The notes: generated by a model not told the origin, from the sequence alone. DNA of 35,778 nt from an uncultured Mycoplasmatota bacterium (GCA_946497145.1 CAMMJA010000008.1:1-35778), one strand, 5' to 3'; shown: positions 17,790 through 26,392, numbered from the stretch's first letter. Translations and numbers: made by a program.

Positions 17790-18577
17790 ATGATTTTAGC
17801 ATGAACGACAATACGTTTCCCAAAATTGTCTTTACAAGTAGAAAGAGTAAAAATTTTATCGTTATCATTTACTGTCGTTTGAAAATCAAACATACTTCTT
17901 TCTTTTATCGTTTTTAAAAAAAAGGAAAACTGTTTTTGGTCATCAAAATGTGTCGTAAGATAGTAACTTTCTTTATCGATGGTATAAACGCTAAAAATTT
18001 GCAAGAGCAAGTTGAATGCTGGAGTAGATATTTGGATGAGTGGCTTGTTGTTTTGATACCAATCATCATTTAATAAGTCGTTAAGAGAACCAAACATGGT
18101 ACCGTCTGTGCGACCATGGCCATAAAGAATGGTATTCGCGTTCAATGATTGCCAATTGTTTCGAAAATCACCATAGATCCAACCGGCTTTGTTTTCTTGC
18201 TTTTCAAAGGAATGAGTAAGATAGAATTCGTTGTTGGTCGTTTGTACAATAGGATAATCAACAGTAGTGCCACTTATTTTGATCCACGCAACAGTATCAG
18301 AATTTTTTTCTGATAATTCTAGAAAGTCAACGGTTAAAAGTGGTTCCGTTACATACTTCCAATAGGAATCGTCTTTATTTTGTGGTGGATTCACTAAGAT
18401 GTTTTCTTCTGTAGTCGTCTCTTTTTTTTCGACACTTTTTAAATCTTGAGTTAGTTGTTTTAATTGCTGTTTATCTTGTAGCCATGCACTAATTCCATAA
18501 CTAGCAACCATAAGCAAAAAAAATGCTAATGTATAAAGAAAGATGATCATATTATGTTCTTTTATCCACTTCTTCAT
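17765..18577 (-). CDS. Class B sortase
   Basis: Sortases cleave the sorting signal of exported proteins and join them to the cell wall. The 270-residue product has an N-terminal membrane helix (about 10-30), a spacer, and a class B catalytic domain. WIYGDFRNN is followed by catalytic ILYGHGRTDGTMFGSL (His154) and FTLSTC (Cys248) with Arg255 in NFGKRIVVHAK. All three catalytic residues are present. RBS AAAGGAA precedes ATG 18577. Its end overlaps that of the NPETSD surface protein gene by 14 bases, the only sorting-signal protein I see in the window and thus the likely substrate. Confidence 0.93.
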   Translation of the reverse strand: MKKWIKEHNMIIFLYTLAFFLLMVASYGISAWLQDKQQLKQLTQDLKSVEKKETTTEENILVNPPQNKDDSYWKYVTEPLLTVDFLELSEKNSDTVAWIKISGTTVDYPIVQTTNNEFYLTHSFEKQENKAGWIYGDFRNNWQSLNANTILYGHGRTDGTMFGSLNDLLNDDWYQNNKPLIQISTPAFNLLLQIFSVYTIDKESYYLTTHFDDQKQFSFFLKTIKERSMFDFQTTVNDNDKIFTLSTCKDNFGKRIVVHAKIIKKETRSH

Positions 18578-18674
18578 GCGATCGATTCCTTTCTTTTATA
18601 GTGTGACAAAAAACAACCAATTTATTCTAAATTTGGTAAAAGATACAAGATGATTTTGGAAAAAAATCAAGTTG

Positions 18675-18683
18675 TGATAAAAT
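18675..18683 (+). promoter_or_regulatory. Extended -10 promoter for the XRE regulator gene
   Basis: TGATAAAAT lies 28 bases before the start. No convincing -35. Confidence 0.4.
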
Positions 18684-18711
18684 AAAAGAAAGTAGGAAAT
18701 GAGGGACAAAC

Positions 18712-19413
18712 ATGAATCCGAATGAAGTAGGAAAATTTATTAAAAAGTTACGACAAGAGCACAACTTGACACAAGATCAGTTTGCCAAAAGGTATCATGT
18801 TACGTATCAAGCAGTAAGTAAATGGGAAACAGGAAAAAACATGCCCGATATTGCACTTTTGTATCAAATATGTCAAGATTTTAATGTTTCGTTTGAAGAG
18901 ATGTTTGGAAGTAAGAAGGAAACAAAGCAACGAAAATGGTGGATCGTCGTGATGTTCATCATAATAGTTGGTTTGCTTATTTTTGTTTTTTTTCGATCTC
19001 AAAGCAACACGCTTGCTTTTAAAACACTATCTTCTGCTTGTGATGATTTCATAATATCAGGTAGTTTGGCATATGATGATGATCACTCGTTCCTGCATAT
19101 TTCTGATGTATCTTACTGTGGCAAGAAAGATGATTCCGATTACCAAACGATTGTTTGTACTTTATATGAAAAAGATGGAAATACCAAGGTAAGTTTAAGT
19201 GAATGTAACTATCAAGGAGAAAATACGATCAAATTAGAACAATTTTTAAAAGGTGTCGAATTTGAACTAGATCAATTTTCACGTAATTGTCAAAATAATG
19301 AGAAAGATTGGCTATATCTAGAAATCAATGCTACAGACAGCAACAATCATACCACGCATTACGAAATTCCTTTAAGTATGAAGCAACTTTGTTCAAATGG
19401 AAAAGAAAGGTGA
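18712..19413 (+). CDS. Membrane-anchored XRE-family transcriptional regulator with extracytoplasmic domain
   Basis: Residues 6-65 form a Cro/C1-type helix-turn-helix (LTQDQFAKRYHVTYQAVSKW, then ETGKNMPDIALL). After a basic linker a membrane helix spans about 75-94 (WIVVMFIIIVGLLIFVFF). About 135 residues follow, predicted outside the cell, with six or more cysteines that could form disulfides. The layout is a one-component sensor that binds DNA and senses an outside signal. RBS GAGGG precedes ATG 18712. A pentapeptide-repeat gene starts five bases after its stop, a likely co-transcribed target or partner. Confidence 0.85.
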   Translation: MNPNEVGKFIKKLRQEHNLTQDQFAKRYHVTYQAVSKWETGKNMPDIALLYQICQDFNVSFEEMFGSKKETKQRKWWIVVMFIIIVGLLIFVFFRSQSNTLAFKTLSSACDDFIISGSLAYDDDHSFLHISDVSYCGKKDDSDYQTIVCTLYEKDGNTKVSLSECNYQGENTIKLEQFLKGVEFELDQFSRNCQNNEKDWLYLEINATDSNNHTTHYEIPLSMKQLCSNGKER

Positions 19414-19418
19414 TAGAT

Positions 19419-20072
19419 ATGACAAGGCAAAAAGAATCTCCTAAAATGATAGAGCCGCAATTAGAATTTCCTTTAAAAGCAACCAAAGTTTCCCATCTTG
19501 ATAATCAAGATTACGTAGAAGGACTACAATTTGAAAATGATACGATCGATTTTCCACTTGCCAACTTAGAAATCAACGGCTGTACGTTTTCTCATGTTAC
19601 GTTTGCAAGTTCTATGGAAAGAGTAGATCTGTTAGACGTTGTATTTGATCATTGTGATTTATCCAATTTGGACTTTAGTAATCGTAGTATTCATCGTGTG
19701 ATCTTTCGTGATTGTAAATTAGTAGGTACCATTTTTATCGAAGCATCGTTAGAGCACGTGCGCTTTGAAAACTGTACGTTGACTTACAGTAACTTTACGT
19801 CTTCTTTTCTTCGCAATGTTATGTTTTGTAATACGAATATGGACGAAGTGAGTTTTAATGAAGTAACTTGGAAGTACTTAACGTTCGATCACTGTACATT
19901 TGCCCAAACAGAATTTTTGCACACGTCACTAAAACAATTAGATTTTACTTCTTCTGATATTAGTGGTATTCTTTTGGATCCATCCTCTGTAAGAGGCATG
20001 ATCGTAACCAGTTATCAAGCCATTACGTTATCGCGATTACTAGGGATTGTCATACAAGATGAATTTTCCTAA
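19419..20072 (+). CDS. Pentapeptide-repeat protein (Qnr/McbG-like fold, 217 aa)
   Basis: From about residue 50 to 190 the sequence follows the A(D/N)LXX-type pentapeptide pattern with Phe/Leu every fifth position (for example VFDHCDLSNLDFSNRS, FENCTLTYSNFTSS), forming a right-handed quadrilateral helix. The C-terminus (YQAITLSRLLGIVIQD) resembles the capping helix of Qnr/McbG/YjbI-like proteins, some of which mimic DNA and protect gyrase. ATG 19419 has AAAGGTGAT upstream. It shares a transcript with the XRE regulator. Quinolone protection is a family possibility only. Nothing here proves it. Confidence 0.88.
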   Translation: MTRQKESPKMIEPQLEFPLKATKVSHLDNQDYVEGLQFENDTIDFPLANLEINGCTFSHVTFASSMERVDLLDVVFDHCDLSNLDFSNRSIHRVIFRDCKLVGTIFIEASLEHVRFENCTLTYSNFTSSFLRNVMFCNTNMDEVSFNEVTWKYLTFDHCTFAQTEFLHTSLKQLDFTSSDISGILLDPSSVRGMIVTSYQAITLSRLLGIVIQDEFS

Positions 20073-20079
20073 AAAAGAA

Positions 20080-20108
20080 TTGAAAACCCATGTTAGTTAT
20101 GATATAGT
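20080..20108 (+). promoter_or_regulatory. Promoter for the two small membrane protein genes
   Basis: TTGAAA (20080-20085), a 17-base spacer and extended -10 TGATATAGT (20100-20108). It begins within ten bases of the pentapeptide gene stop. The predicted transcript has a very short leader. Confidence 0.6.
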
Positions 20109-20125
20109 TATAATAGGTGATGAGT

Positions 20126-20509
20126 ATGATCGTACCAAAGATTTATACAGAAGTGATCTATTATGTTTTAATTCCTGTTTTCATTGTTATTTTGGTATTT
20201 GGACTAGCCATGATCTATGTAGCAATCAAAGACAAAAAAGAAGTGGATCTCAATCGTCGTTTTAAGATGAATTACTGGAGTTCGATCGCTGGAATTATTT
20301 TTGGGGCCATTTTATTAACGGTATCTCTTGGCTTTTCGATTGCTTTTTTAGAGAAAATTTATACCAATCAACTACAAGATGCTTATCCTTTGCTAGTTGG
20401 CCTTTTGTATGTATTTCCTATCGTTCCACTCGGCTTTTTGATTTTTTGTGTGGTAAAGTTCGTGAAGGTGTTGAATCATCGAAATGAAATTATCGTGGAA
20501 GTAGAATGA
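20126..20509 (+). CDS. Small integral membrane protein of unknown function (127 aa)
   Basis: Three hydrophobic helices are visible, at about 10-35, 50-75 and 85-110, separated by short basic loops, with a short acidic tail. ATG 20126 is chosen because AGGTG at 20115-20119 lies six bases upstream. Codons at 20117 and 20120 overlap that site. The TGA overlaps the GAGG ribosome binding site of the next gene, so the two are translationally linked. I do not recognise a family. Confidence 0.68.
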   Translation: MIVPKIYTEVIYYVLIPVFIVILVFGLAMIYVAIKDKKEVDLNRRFKMNYWSSIAGIIFGAILLTVSLGFSIAFLEKIYTNQLQDAYPLLVGLLYVFPIVPLGFLIFCVVKFVKVLNHRNEIIVEVE

Positions 20510-20519
20510 GGTAATTGAA

Positions 20520-21053
20520 ATGAAAGAGAAAAAAAGAGTAGATGGGGTAGCCATTTTGGTTTATATGGCCATGGTGCTTTTGATCGCCATTATCGTAGCG
20601 CCACCACTTTTGAGAACGTTTTTGCCACCAGAAGTGAAAGAAGTTACACCAGTAGAAAAAGTAGAAGCGTTGATTTGTAACAAACAAATGGAATTAAATA
20701 ATGCTAATGTTTCGGTAAGAGCAACGACAACTTACAAAGGAGACAATTTGTTCCGCTTGATTTTACTTTATAGCAGTGAACAAGATGATTCCACATCACC
20801 AGAAACAGAACAACCACCACAAGATGTAAACACCAATCCGTTTACCGATATTCCTGAAATTCAAACACTACAAAATATCGATGGAGTAATGGTAGATTCT
20901 TCCTTAAATCAAGTAAAAGTAGATATTACGCAAGATGTTTTTCTAAATGAAAGTGATAATCCGGATTTGTCGGTGTATAATCAAGGAATTCAAGATCAAC
21001 AAATGATGTTTGAAGATCAAGGATACAGTTGTCAAATTACGACGAGTGAATAA
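20520..21053 (+). CDS. Membrane-anchored exported protein of unknown function (177 aa)
   Basis: A basic N-terminus (MKEKKR) is followed by one hydrophobic helix at about 9-33. About 140 acidic residues then lie outside the cell, with a Pro/Gln/Thr-rich loop near 95-115. Two cysteines (about 53 and 171) are far apart and could pair. GAGG at the end of the previous gene serves as its ribosome binding site. A strong terminator ends the two-gene unit. No family recognised. Confidence 0.7.
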   Translation: MKEKKRVDGVAILVYMAMVLLIAIIVAPPLLRTFLPPEVKEVTPVEKVEALICNKQMELNNANVSVRATTTYKGDNLFRLILLYSSEQDDSTSPETEQPPQDVNTNPFTDIPEIQTLQNIDGVMVDSSLNQVKVDITQDVFLNESDNPDLSVYNQGIQDQQMMFEDQGYSCQITTSE

Positions 21054-21080
21054 GCCAGTATAACAAATACTGGTTTTTTT
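21053..21080 (+). terminator. Strong intrinsic terminator
   Basis: AGCCAGTAT/ATACTGGTT stem (one G-T pair) with loop AACAA, followed by T7. Confidence 0.88.
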
Positions 21081-21131
21081 CATTATACAAAAAAACATCG
21101 GTGGAATATATAGTAGTAGGTGATAAAAGTG

Positions 21132-21431
21132 ATGAACTTTATTATAGAATATTGGTTACAAACTGCTTTTGGACTTTTGGTTATATTTGCCGGATATTTG
21201 TATCGACAAGTAAAACGTTATCGTAGTCGTTTGAAAACCATGGAAAGTGCTTTGATTATTCTTTTGAAACGAACGATTATCGATCTTTATGAAAATGTGA
21301 AACTACAAGATACGATTACAGTCAACGATAAGGAAAAAATCAACCAATTGTATCATGAGTATGAAAAATTTGAGTGTTGTGGAATCATTCAAGATTTGAT
21401 GGCAAATCTTGAAAAGAAAAAGATTGAATAG
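21132..21431 (+). CDS. Small membrane protein of a phage-type lysis cassette (99 aa)
   Basis: One hydrophobic helix at about 8-25 is followed by a basic, helical, coiled-coil-like tail (VKRYRSRLKTMESAL onward) ending in a Cys-Cys pair and lysines. ATG 21132 follows AGGTGAT. Its place directly ahead of a holin-like gene and an endolysin gene is the usual setting for small accessory proteins in phage lysis modules. Function by context only. A TATAGT-like -10 lies upstream near 21111. Confidence 0.65.
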   Translation: MNFIIEYWLQTAFGLLVIFAGYLYRQVKRYRSRLKTMESALIILLKRTIIDLYENVKLQDTITVNDKEKINQLYHEYEKFECCGIIQDLMANLEKKKIE

Positions 21432-21444
21432 GGGGGAAAATAAC

Positions 21445-21807
21445 ATGTTGGATATTTTAATTTCCGAAGAATTGTGGACGTTATTGTTAATCGGAATTAC
21501 GTTTTCGATCTTTTTGATGGCATTGATACAAAAAATTAAAACATTAGAGTTCATCAAGAGAAAATGGCAAGTATGGTTCATCAATTTGTTATGTGCATTT
21601 CTTATGGGAATTCCTTTTGGAACGATGTTTTATGAATTGAGTATCGAGCAATCCGTTTGGGTTAGTTTGTTTGGTTTTATTGGAGCTCCTAGCATCTATG
21701 AGACACTAAAAAAACAAAATATCATTGCTTATAAACCCAAATCTTCACAAAAAGATTATGTTTGTATTAGTAAGACAAATGAAATTAAAAGGAGTGAAAA
21801 ATCATGA
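21445..21807 (+). CDS. Holin-like membrane protein (120 aa)
   Basis: The product has three hydrophobic stretches, at about 8-28, 38-58 and 65-85, with a charged C-terminal tail, as expected for phage holins that permeabilise the membrane for the endolysin. ATG 21445 has a strong AGGGGGGA ribosome binding site. The stop overlaps the endolysin ATG (ATGA), giving translational coupling. The holin role is inferred from topology, size and neighbour rather than from a motif. Confidence 0.6.
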   Translation: MLDILISEELWTLLLIGITFSIFLMALIQKIKTLEFIKRKWQVWFINLLCAFLMGIPFGTMFYELSIEQSVWVSLFGFIGAPSIYETLKKQNIIAYKPKSSQKDYVCISKTNEIKRSEKS

Positions 21808-22742
21808 TGTTGTTGGGAGCAGAGCGATATGTGACCCAAAATTATCAGCAACATAAAACTGCCGAAGATTATTCAGGAAGTCATTTGTCGCCCATCAAAA
21901 TAACTGGAAGAGCCAAAGTAGTTCGCGTAGTCAACCATTATAAAGTTCATGAAGATTCGATCAATTATAACGATTTTATCAAAAATCAAGGGAAATGGAG
22001 AGATGGAGATTATTATCACTGCATTTCTATTACAGGAAAAGAAATATTGTTTCATAAAGATGAGTTAGGTGGTAACTGCGTCGAAGTAGAAGGGTATATT
22101 GGTAATCAATACTATCGTTATGGTATGTTTCATATGGCTAGTGTTAACGTCCAAGTAGGTGATATTGTCGATAGTAATACCGTTTTAGGACTTCAAGGAA
22201 ATACGGGACTTGTCGATTCTACCAAAAGTAGAAGTGATGTAACGTATGGAACCCACGTTCATTTAGAAGTAACCAATGCAAGTGGAAATTATATCAATCC
22301 TAGAGAATATGCACTTGGCAATCAAGTGATTACTTATTTAGAACAATCAAATCCAATCGATACAAGTGTCGACCAATTGGTTGTCGTTGCCGATAAAATC
22401 AACATTAGAAAAGATGCAACCGTGAACTCTTCCGATTTGGGCGATGTATATAAAGGAGAAATTTATACGATTTTGAATAGCCAGGAAGATGATCTTTATA
22501 CATGGTATCAAATAAAAACCAATTTGGATCTCGTTGGTTGGGTTGCAGCAAGCAAAAGTGAAAACTGGATTCAAGTAAACAAAAAGATCGAACCAGATCC
22601 ACCAATCGTCGATCCAGAAGAGCCGGAAGAAAAACCGGAACAAGATGAATATATCTTATTATTCACTTGTCCTAAAACAGATGTTTATTATTTAACATTA
22701 CAAGAAGGAGAACGCTTGTATTTAAAAAAGAAGACCACTTAG
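21804..22742 (+). CDS. M23-family peptidoglycan endopeptidase with SH3 domain (endolysin-like)
   Basis: The 312-residue product has no signal peptide, as usual for phage endolysins. Residues 10-170 form an M23 (LytM/lysostaphin-type) domain: candidate zinc ligands His17 and Asp22 in QQHKTAEDYSG, His110 in FHMASVNVQVGD, and the HxH motif GTHVHLEV (His151, His153). A bacterial SH3 domain follows at about 190-250 (DKINIRKDATVNSS to VGWVAAS). A Pro/Glu-rich linker and a 30-residue tail close it. The first motif has one extra residue compared with the usual H-x3-D, so activity should be confirmed. It is coupled to the holin-like gene. Confidence 0.85.
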   Translation: MMLLGAERYVTQNYQQHKTAEDYSGSHLSPIKITGRAKVVRVVNHYKVHEDSINYNDFIKNQGKWRDGDYYHCISITGKEILFHKDELGGNCVEVEGYIGNQYYRYGMFHMASVNVQVGDIVDSNTVLGLQGNTGLVDSTKSRSDVTYGTHVHLEVTNASGNYINPREYALGNQVITYLEQSNPIDTSVDQLVVVADKINIRKDATVNSSDLGDVYKGEIYTILNSQEDDLYTWYQIKTNLDLVGWVAASKSENWIQVNKKIEPDPPIVDPEEPEEKPEQDEYILLFTCPKTDVYYLTLQEGERLYLKKKTT

Positions 22743-22753
22743 GTCTTTTTTTC
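22731..22753. terminator. Bidirectional terminator between endolysin and gerB-type genes
   Basis: AAGACC/GGTCTT with loop ACTTA and a T-run on the plus strand. Both stop codons lie within it. A-rich sequence on the left supplies T on the minus strand. Confidence 0.68.
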
Positions 22754-23809
22754 TTTGGTAAAATAAAGTTGTAAAAATACAAGAAGAGGGATAAATACAA
22801 AAATTAATGAAAGAGGGATCAACACGTCTTCCAACGATAAATCAAGTCGTATTCCTAAGAAAAAGAGAATCAACAAACAAAATCCATAGATGAATTGGTT
22901 TTTTTTAACTGGTACAAAAGTTTGAATGGCCTGATTTAAAGCCCATAGGAAACAAGAAAGTACCATCACGCCATCAAATAACCAAGTAAGCGCTAAAACG
23001 CCTTCTACTCGTTCGATAAAGTGAAAATAAGATACTTTTTTTAAAATGGCTGTTTCGGGATATTGATAATAACTAGCCAAGTCGATTCCTAGGGTGCCGA
23101 TCATGATGAGAAAGGTAAGAAAAATGGTAAAAGAAGCAACTAGATAGCCAATGAAGATAGTTTTTGGTACCTTTTTGGTGGTTTTGATTGAAGAAAAGGG
23201 AATGAGAGAAAGAAAGAAAAGTGGCATACTGGTTGCTAGACCATAAAGAAAACTGCTTGATCCAATTTTGAACCATTCTTGACTAAAAAATGGTTTGAGT
23301 CGTGTTGGTTCTAGTAGAGGAGCGATGCCAACTAAACTTAAAAGAAACAAAATAGCAAAGAGAAAAAAGATAATTTCTGCACATCGAGCAATTGTTTCTA
23401 AACCACCTTTGGCCATACAATAACAAATGGCAAGAAAGGTAAGTACAATGATGGAAATGGTAAGATCCATAAGATAACTATTGTTGATATATAGGGCAAT
23501 TTGGGAAAGTAAAAAACCACCCCATAACAAAAGACCACTTAGTAGTAAGAAAAACAATAAATAGGCAAACGGTTTAGGAAAACGCTGAAGGATAACTTGA
23601 AACAAGGATTGATTTTTCATCTTCTGCATAAGTTTAGAATAGAAAAAGACAATACCTAATCCTAATAGTGTTCCACCGATAATGCTGATTAAAGAATCAA
23701 TTCCGCTTGTTTGAAACAAAAAAGGAACAAGTCCAACAAGAAAAAAACAACGAGTCAAGAAAAACGTTAAAATACCTGTTTGATAAAGTCCAATTCTATT
23801 TTGTTTCAT
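22739..23809 (-). CDS. Spore germination permease (GerB family, GerAB/GerKB type)
   Basis: GerB subunits are amino-acid-permease-like membrane proteins that bind germinants in the spore inner membrane. The 356-residue product has about ten hydrophobic helices and the family-typical GGLETIARCAEIIFF near 130-145, and an extracytoplasmic YPETAILKKVSYFHFIERVE segment near 260. ATG 23809 is chosen because AAAGGA lies nine bases upstream. A second ATG at 23818 sits against that site. It overlaps the end of the gerC gene by 14 bases and is last in the operon. Confidence 0.9.
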   Translation of the reverse strand: MKQNRIGLYQTGILTFFLTRCFFLVGLVPFLFQTSGIDSLISIIGGTLLGLGIVFFYSKLMQKMKNQSLFQVILQRFPKPFAYLLFFLLLSGLLLWGGFLLSQIALYINNSYLMDLTISIIVLTFLAICYCMAKGGLETIARCAEIIFFLFAILFLLSLVGIAPLLEPTRLKPFFSQEWFKIGSSSFLYGLATSMPLFFLSLIPFSSIKTTKKVPKTIFIGYLVASFTIFLTFLIMIGTLGIDLASYYQYPETAILKKVSYFHFIERVEGVLALTWLFDGVMVLSCFLWALNQAIQTFVPVKKNQFIYGFCLLILFFLGIRLDLSLEDVLIPLSLIFVFIPLLVFLQLYFTKEKKT

Positions 23810-24863
23810 TGGAATCATTCCTTTCTAAAGTCGCATCGTTTTGATAAGTAAATTTTGTATCAATATCAAAAGATAAGAAGGAAAAAAGATTTTCTTTGTT
23901 TTTTTGAAAATATCTATAGTTGCTTTGTCGAACGAGTGATTGCATTCCTAAAATGTCACTTCCCCAAATTTTTTGTTGATTTAATAAATGACGTACTTCT
24001 TGGGCGATTTGTTCTTCAAAAGTATCTAGTATTTGTTGATTTGGAAAACCGCATTGGTTTTCTAATATAGACAAAGAGCCGGTAATATGTATGTTGATTT
24101 TATTTTGTTTTGATTGTATTTTAGATCGAAGATTTTCAAGTTGCGCACTTATTTGTTGGTTATTACAATCAGATGTTACCAAAAGAAGCGGGTTTAAGTT
24201 TTTTAATAGGTTGTAAGTAATTGATTCTTCTTTGGAAAGATAAGATTGGAACTTGTTATCTTTAAAATACGCATAACCATCGACTTCCAATGTATCATTT
24301 TCTAATTTAATAGTAGGTAAGATGGCGTCTTTCCCTTCTTCTAGTAACATTCTAGCAAAATCTTCAAAAGTGATGCGAGAAGTGATTCCGTATTCTTGAT
24401 TGTTGATTTCGATCATGTCGTTGATATCTTTCGTTTGATCTGTTTTTTTGAGTAAGACGGAGGGGTTGTTTTCTTTGACGACGATCGTGGTAAAAGTATT
24501 TCGTGATTGGGGGTTGCTCAAGAAGAAATCAAGAAGCAAAGAAGTATCAGTTTTGACTACCTCTTCACTTAATAGTAGCGTTTCTAGGTGAGATAAGTAG
24601 ACCTTTTTCGTCGACTTCAAGTAAAGATTGTGCATCGCTTCCGTAATAGTGTTGCCGACTACTTCGTACGTTTTGCGTAGTTCATCGCTTTCGTCGTTTT
24701 CACTTCTAGCATCGATCATGTTGACGCTGATCAAGTATTGATCATCTTTTTTTTCGATGCCGATGCTTTCGATGATTCCTAGTTCGTTTAATTCTGTATA
24801 GTTGATACATCCAGTTAAGAAAAAAGGAAAGAAGATGAGTATCCATAATTTATTCCATTTCAT
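23796..24863 (-). CDS. Spore germination lipoprotein (Ger(x)C family)
   Basis: GerC is the outer-face lipoprotein of the germinant receptor. The 355-residue product has lipobox LTGC (Cys19) and then the typical opening CINYTELNELGIIESIGIE. Family-typical stretches follow, such as KKVYLSHLETLLLSEE near 85-100 and a C-terminal domain with FEEQIAQEVRHLLNQQ. It starts one base after the gerA stop, with GAGG inside the gerA end as ribosome binding site. Confidence 0.93.
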   Translation of the reverse strand: MKWNKLWILIFFPFFLTGCINYTELNELGIIESIGIEKKDDQYLISVNMIDARSENDESDELRKTYEVVGNTITEAMHNLYLKSTKKVYLSHLETLLLSEEVVKTDTSLLLDFFLSNPQSRNTFTTIVVKENNPSVLLKKTDQTKDINDMIEINNQEYGITSRITFEDFARMLLEEGKDAILPTIKLENDTLEVDGYAYFKDNKFQSYLSKEESITYNLLKNLNPLLLVTSDCNNQQISAQLENLRSKIQSKQNKINIHITGSLSILENQCGFPNQQILDTFEEQIAQEVRHLLNQQKIWGSDILGMQSLVRQSNYRYFQKNKENLFSFLSFDIDTKFTYQNDATLERNDSNETK

Positions 24864-24864
24864 A

Positions 24865-26292
24865 TTATCGACCTCGTATTTTATTTTTTCTAGTTAAAAG
24901 GGGATTACGTTTTTTGATTCCTTTTTGTTTGATTTTTACTAAAGCATCTTTTTGTTCACTTAAGATAATTGGTGCGAAAGGGGCAAGATAGGGTTTGCCA
25001 AAGGACGATAGTCCTGCTAGTTTGATGATTAAGAAAATACTTCCTAAAAAGATTCCATAGATTCCAAAAAAGGTCGCAATCAACATCATGATGATGCGCC
25101 ACCAGCGAATGGCACTGATGAGTTCGATGGAAGAAAACATTAAACCACTAATGGCTGAAATCGCGATGACGATAATCATGATTGGCGAAATAATACCGGC
25201 TGATACGGCTGCATCTCCTAGTACTAAGCCACCTAAAATAGAGACGGCTGTTCCCATATTAGAAGGCATGCGCGTATCACTTTCTCTTAAAATTTCAAAG
25301 GTAATACTCATTGCCAATGCCTCGATTAAAGCAGGAAAGGGAACGCTTTCTCGTTGTATTGTAAAATTGATGATCAAATTTAAAGGAATGGCATCGTGAT
25401 TGTGAGTGGTAACGGCGATATAGTAAGCAGGGACTAAAATGGCAATTAAAAAAGCCAACAAGCGAATGATACGAATAAACGTGATGTTGATGGGTTTTTG
25501 ATAGTAATCATCTGGCGTATGAAAAAAGTCGACGAAAAAGGAGGGCACGATCAAAACGTAGGGACTATTGTCGACCAAAATGGCAATCTTTCCTTCTAGT
25601 AGAGCCATGCTGACGCGATCGGGACGTTCTGTCGATAATACGGTGGGAAAGAAGTTGTTTTCATCTTCTTCCAATCGATCTTTTAAATAGCCACTATCGA
25701 TAATACCATCGATTTGAATATTATCTAACTTTGCTTCTATGGCTTCTAAGGTTTCTTTTTCGATAATATTATTCATGTACAAAAGACCTATTTTGGTTTT
25801 TGATAAAGTTCCAATTTGCCTTTCTTTTACCCATAAATGCTCGCTTTTGATTCTTCGACGAATGAGACCTAAGTTGGTATTGAAATTTTCAATAAAGGAA
25901 TCTTTCGGTCCTTGAATGACCGGTTCATTGGTTGCTTCACCAATACTTCTAAATAAATTGGCTCGTACTTCGATGGCGAGTGCCTTTTTGTTTTCAAATA
26001 ACAAAATACAAAAACCATTCAAGAGAAAAAAGAGCATTTTGTCGATCGATGAGACGCTCTTTATGTTATGATCTGGCAGGTACTGCATAAAAAATGTTTC
26101 AATATCTCCTTCGATTGGTTGATCTAAAATGTAAGAAATATTCTTTAAAATAAAATCGTTGATACCACTGGTGTTAGTCAGTACTTCTGTAAAGATAAGA
26201 TAAAAAGATTGATTTCCTACTTTTAGTTTTTTGTAGACAAAATCGGGACTGTTTCCCAGTTTTAGTTTTAATTGTTCGATAATTTCTTCCAT
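24865..26292 (-). CDS. Spore germination protein GerA family (receptor A subunit)
   Basis: The 475-residue product has an N-terminal cytoplasmic domain (about 1-280) with the family signature ATNEPVIQGPKDSFIENFN and LIRRRIKSE near 140-165. A C-terminal membrane part follows with about five helices, including PFPALIEALAMSITFEILRE and the glycine-rich SILGGLVLGDAAV near 350-360. ATG 26292 is chosen because the in-frame GTG at 26301 lies in the AGGTG ribosome binding site. It is first in the gerA-gerC-gerB operon and shares an intergenic region of about 100 bases with the divergent rlmD-type gene. No clear forespore (sigma-G) promoter could be picked out by eye. Confidence 0.94.
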   Translation of the reverse strand: MEEIIEQLKLKLGNSPDFVYKKLKVGNQSFYLIFTEVLTNTSGINDFILKNISYILDQPIEGDIETFFMQYLPDHNIKSVSSIDKMLFFLLNGFCILLFENKKALAIEVRANLFRSIGEATNEPVIQGPKDSFIENFNTNLGLIRRRIKSEHLWVKERQIGTLSKTKIGLLYMNNIIEKETLEAIEAKLDNIQIDGIIDSGYLKDRLEEDENNFFPTVLSTERPDRVSMALLEGKIAILVDNSPYVLIVPSFFVDFFHTPDDYYQKPINITFIRIIRLLAFLIAILVPAYYIAVTTHNHDAIPLNLIINFTIQRESVPFPALIEALAMSITFEILRESDTRMPSNMGTAVSILGGLVLGDAAVSAGIISPIMIIVIAISAISGLMFSSIELISAIRWWRIIMMLIATFFGIYGIFLGSIFLIIKLAGLSSFGKPYLAPFAPIILSEQKDALVKIKQKGIKKRNPLLTRKNKIRGR

Positions 26293-26363
26293 TTCTTTCA
26301 CCTATTTCATTGTTAGTATTGGAAAAAGAAGATGAGATTATGTAAATATTTTTAGAATAGTTA

Positions 26364-26372
26364 TGTTATAAT
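26364..26372 (+). promoter_or_regulatory. Extended -10 promoter for the rlmD-type gene
   Basis: TGTTATAAT lies 20 bases before the start codon. No clear -35. Confidence 0.5.
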
Positions 26373-26392
26373 GAAGCAAATGAGGTGATGGG

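Noticed and set aside
25088-25399. Open frame on the plus strand inside the gerA-type gene
   Set aside because: It is antisense to a conserved membrane region with no start signals, and is explained as a shadow frame.
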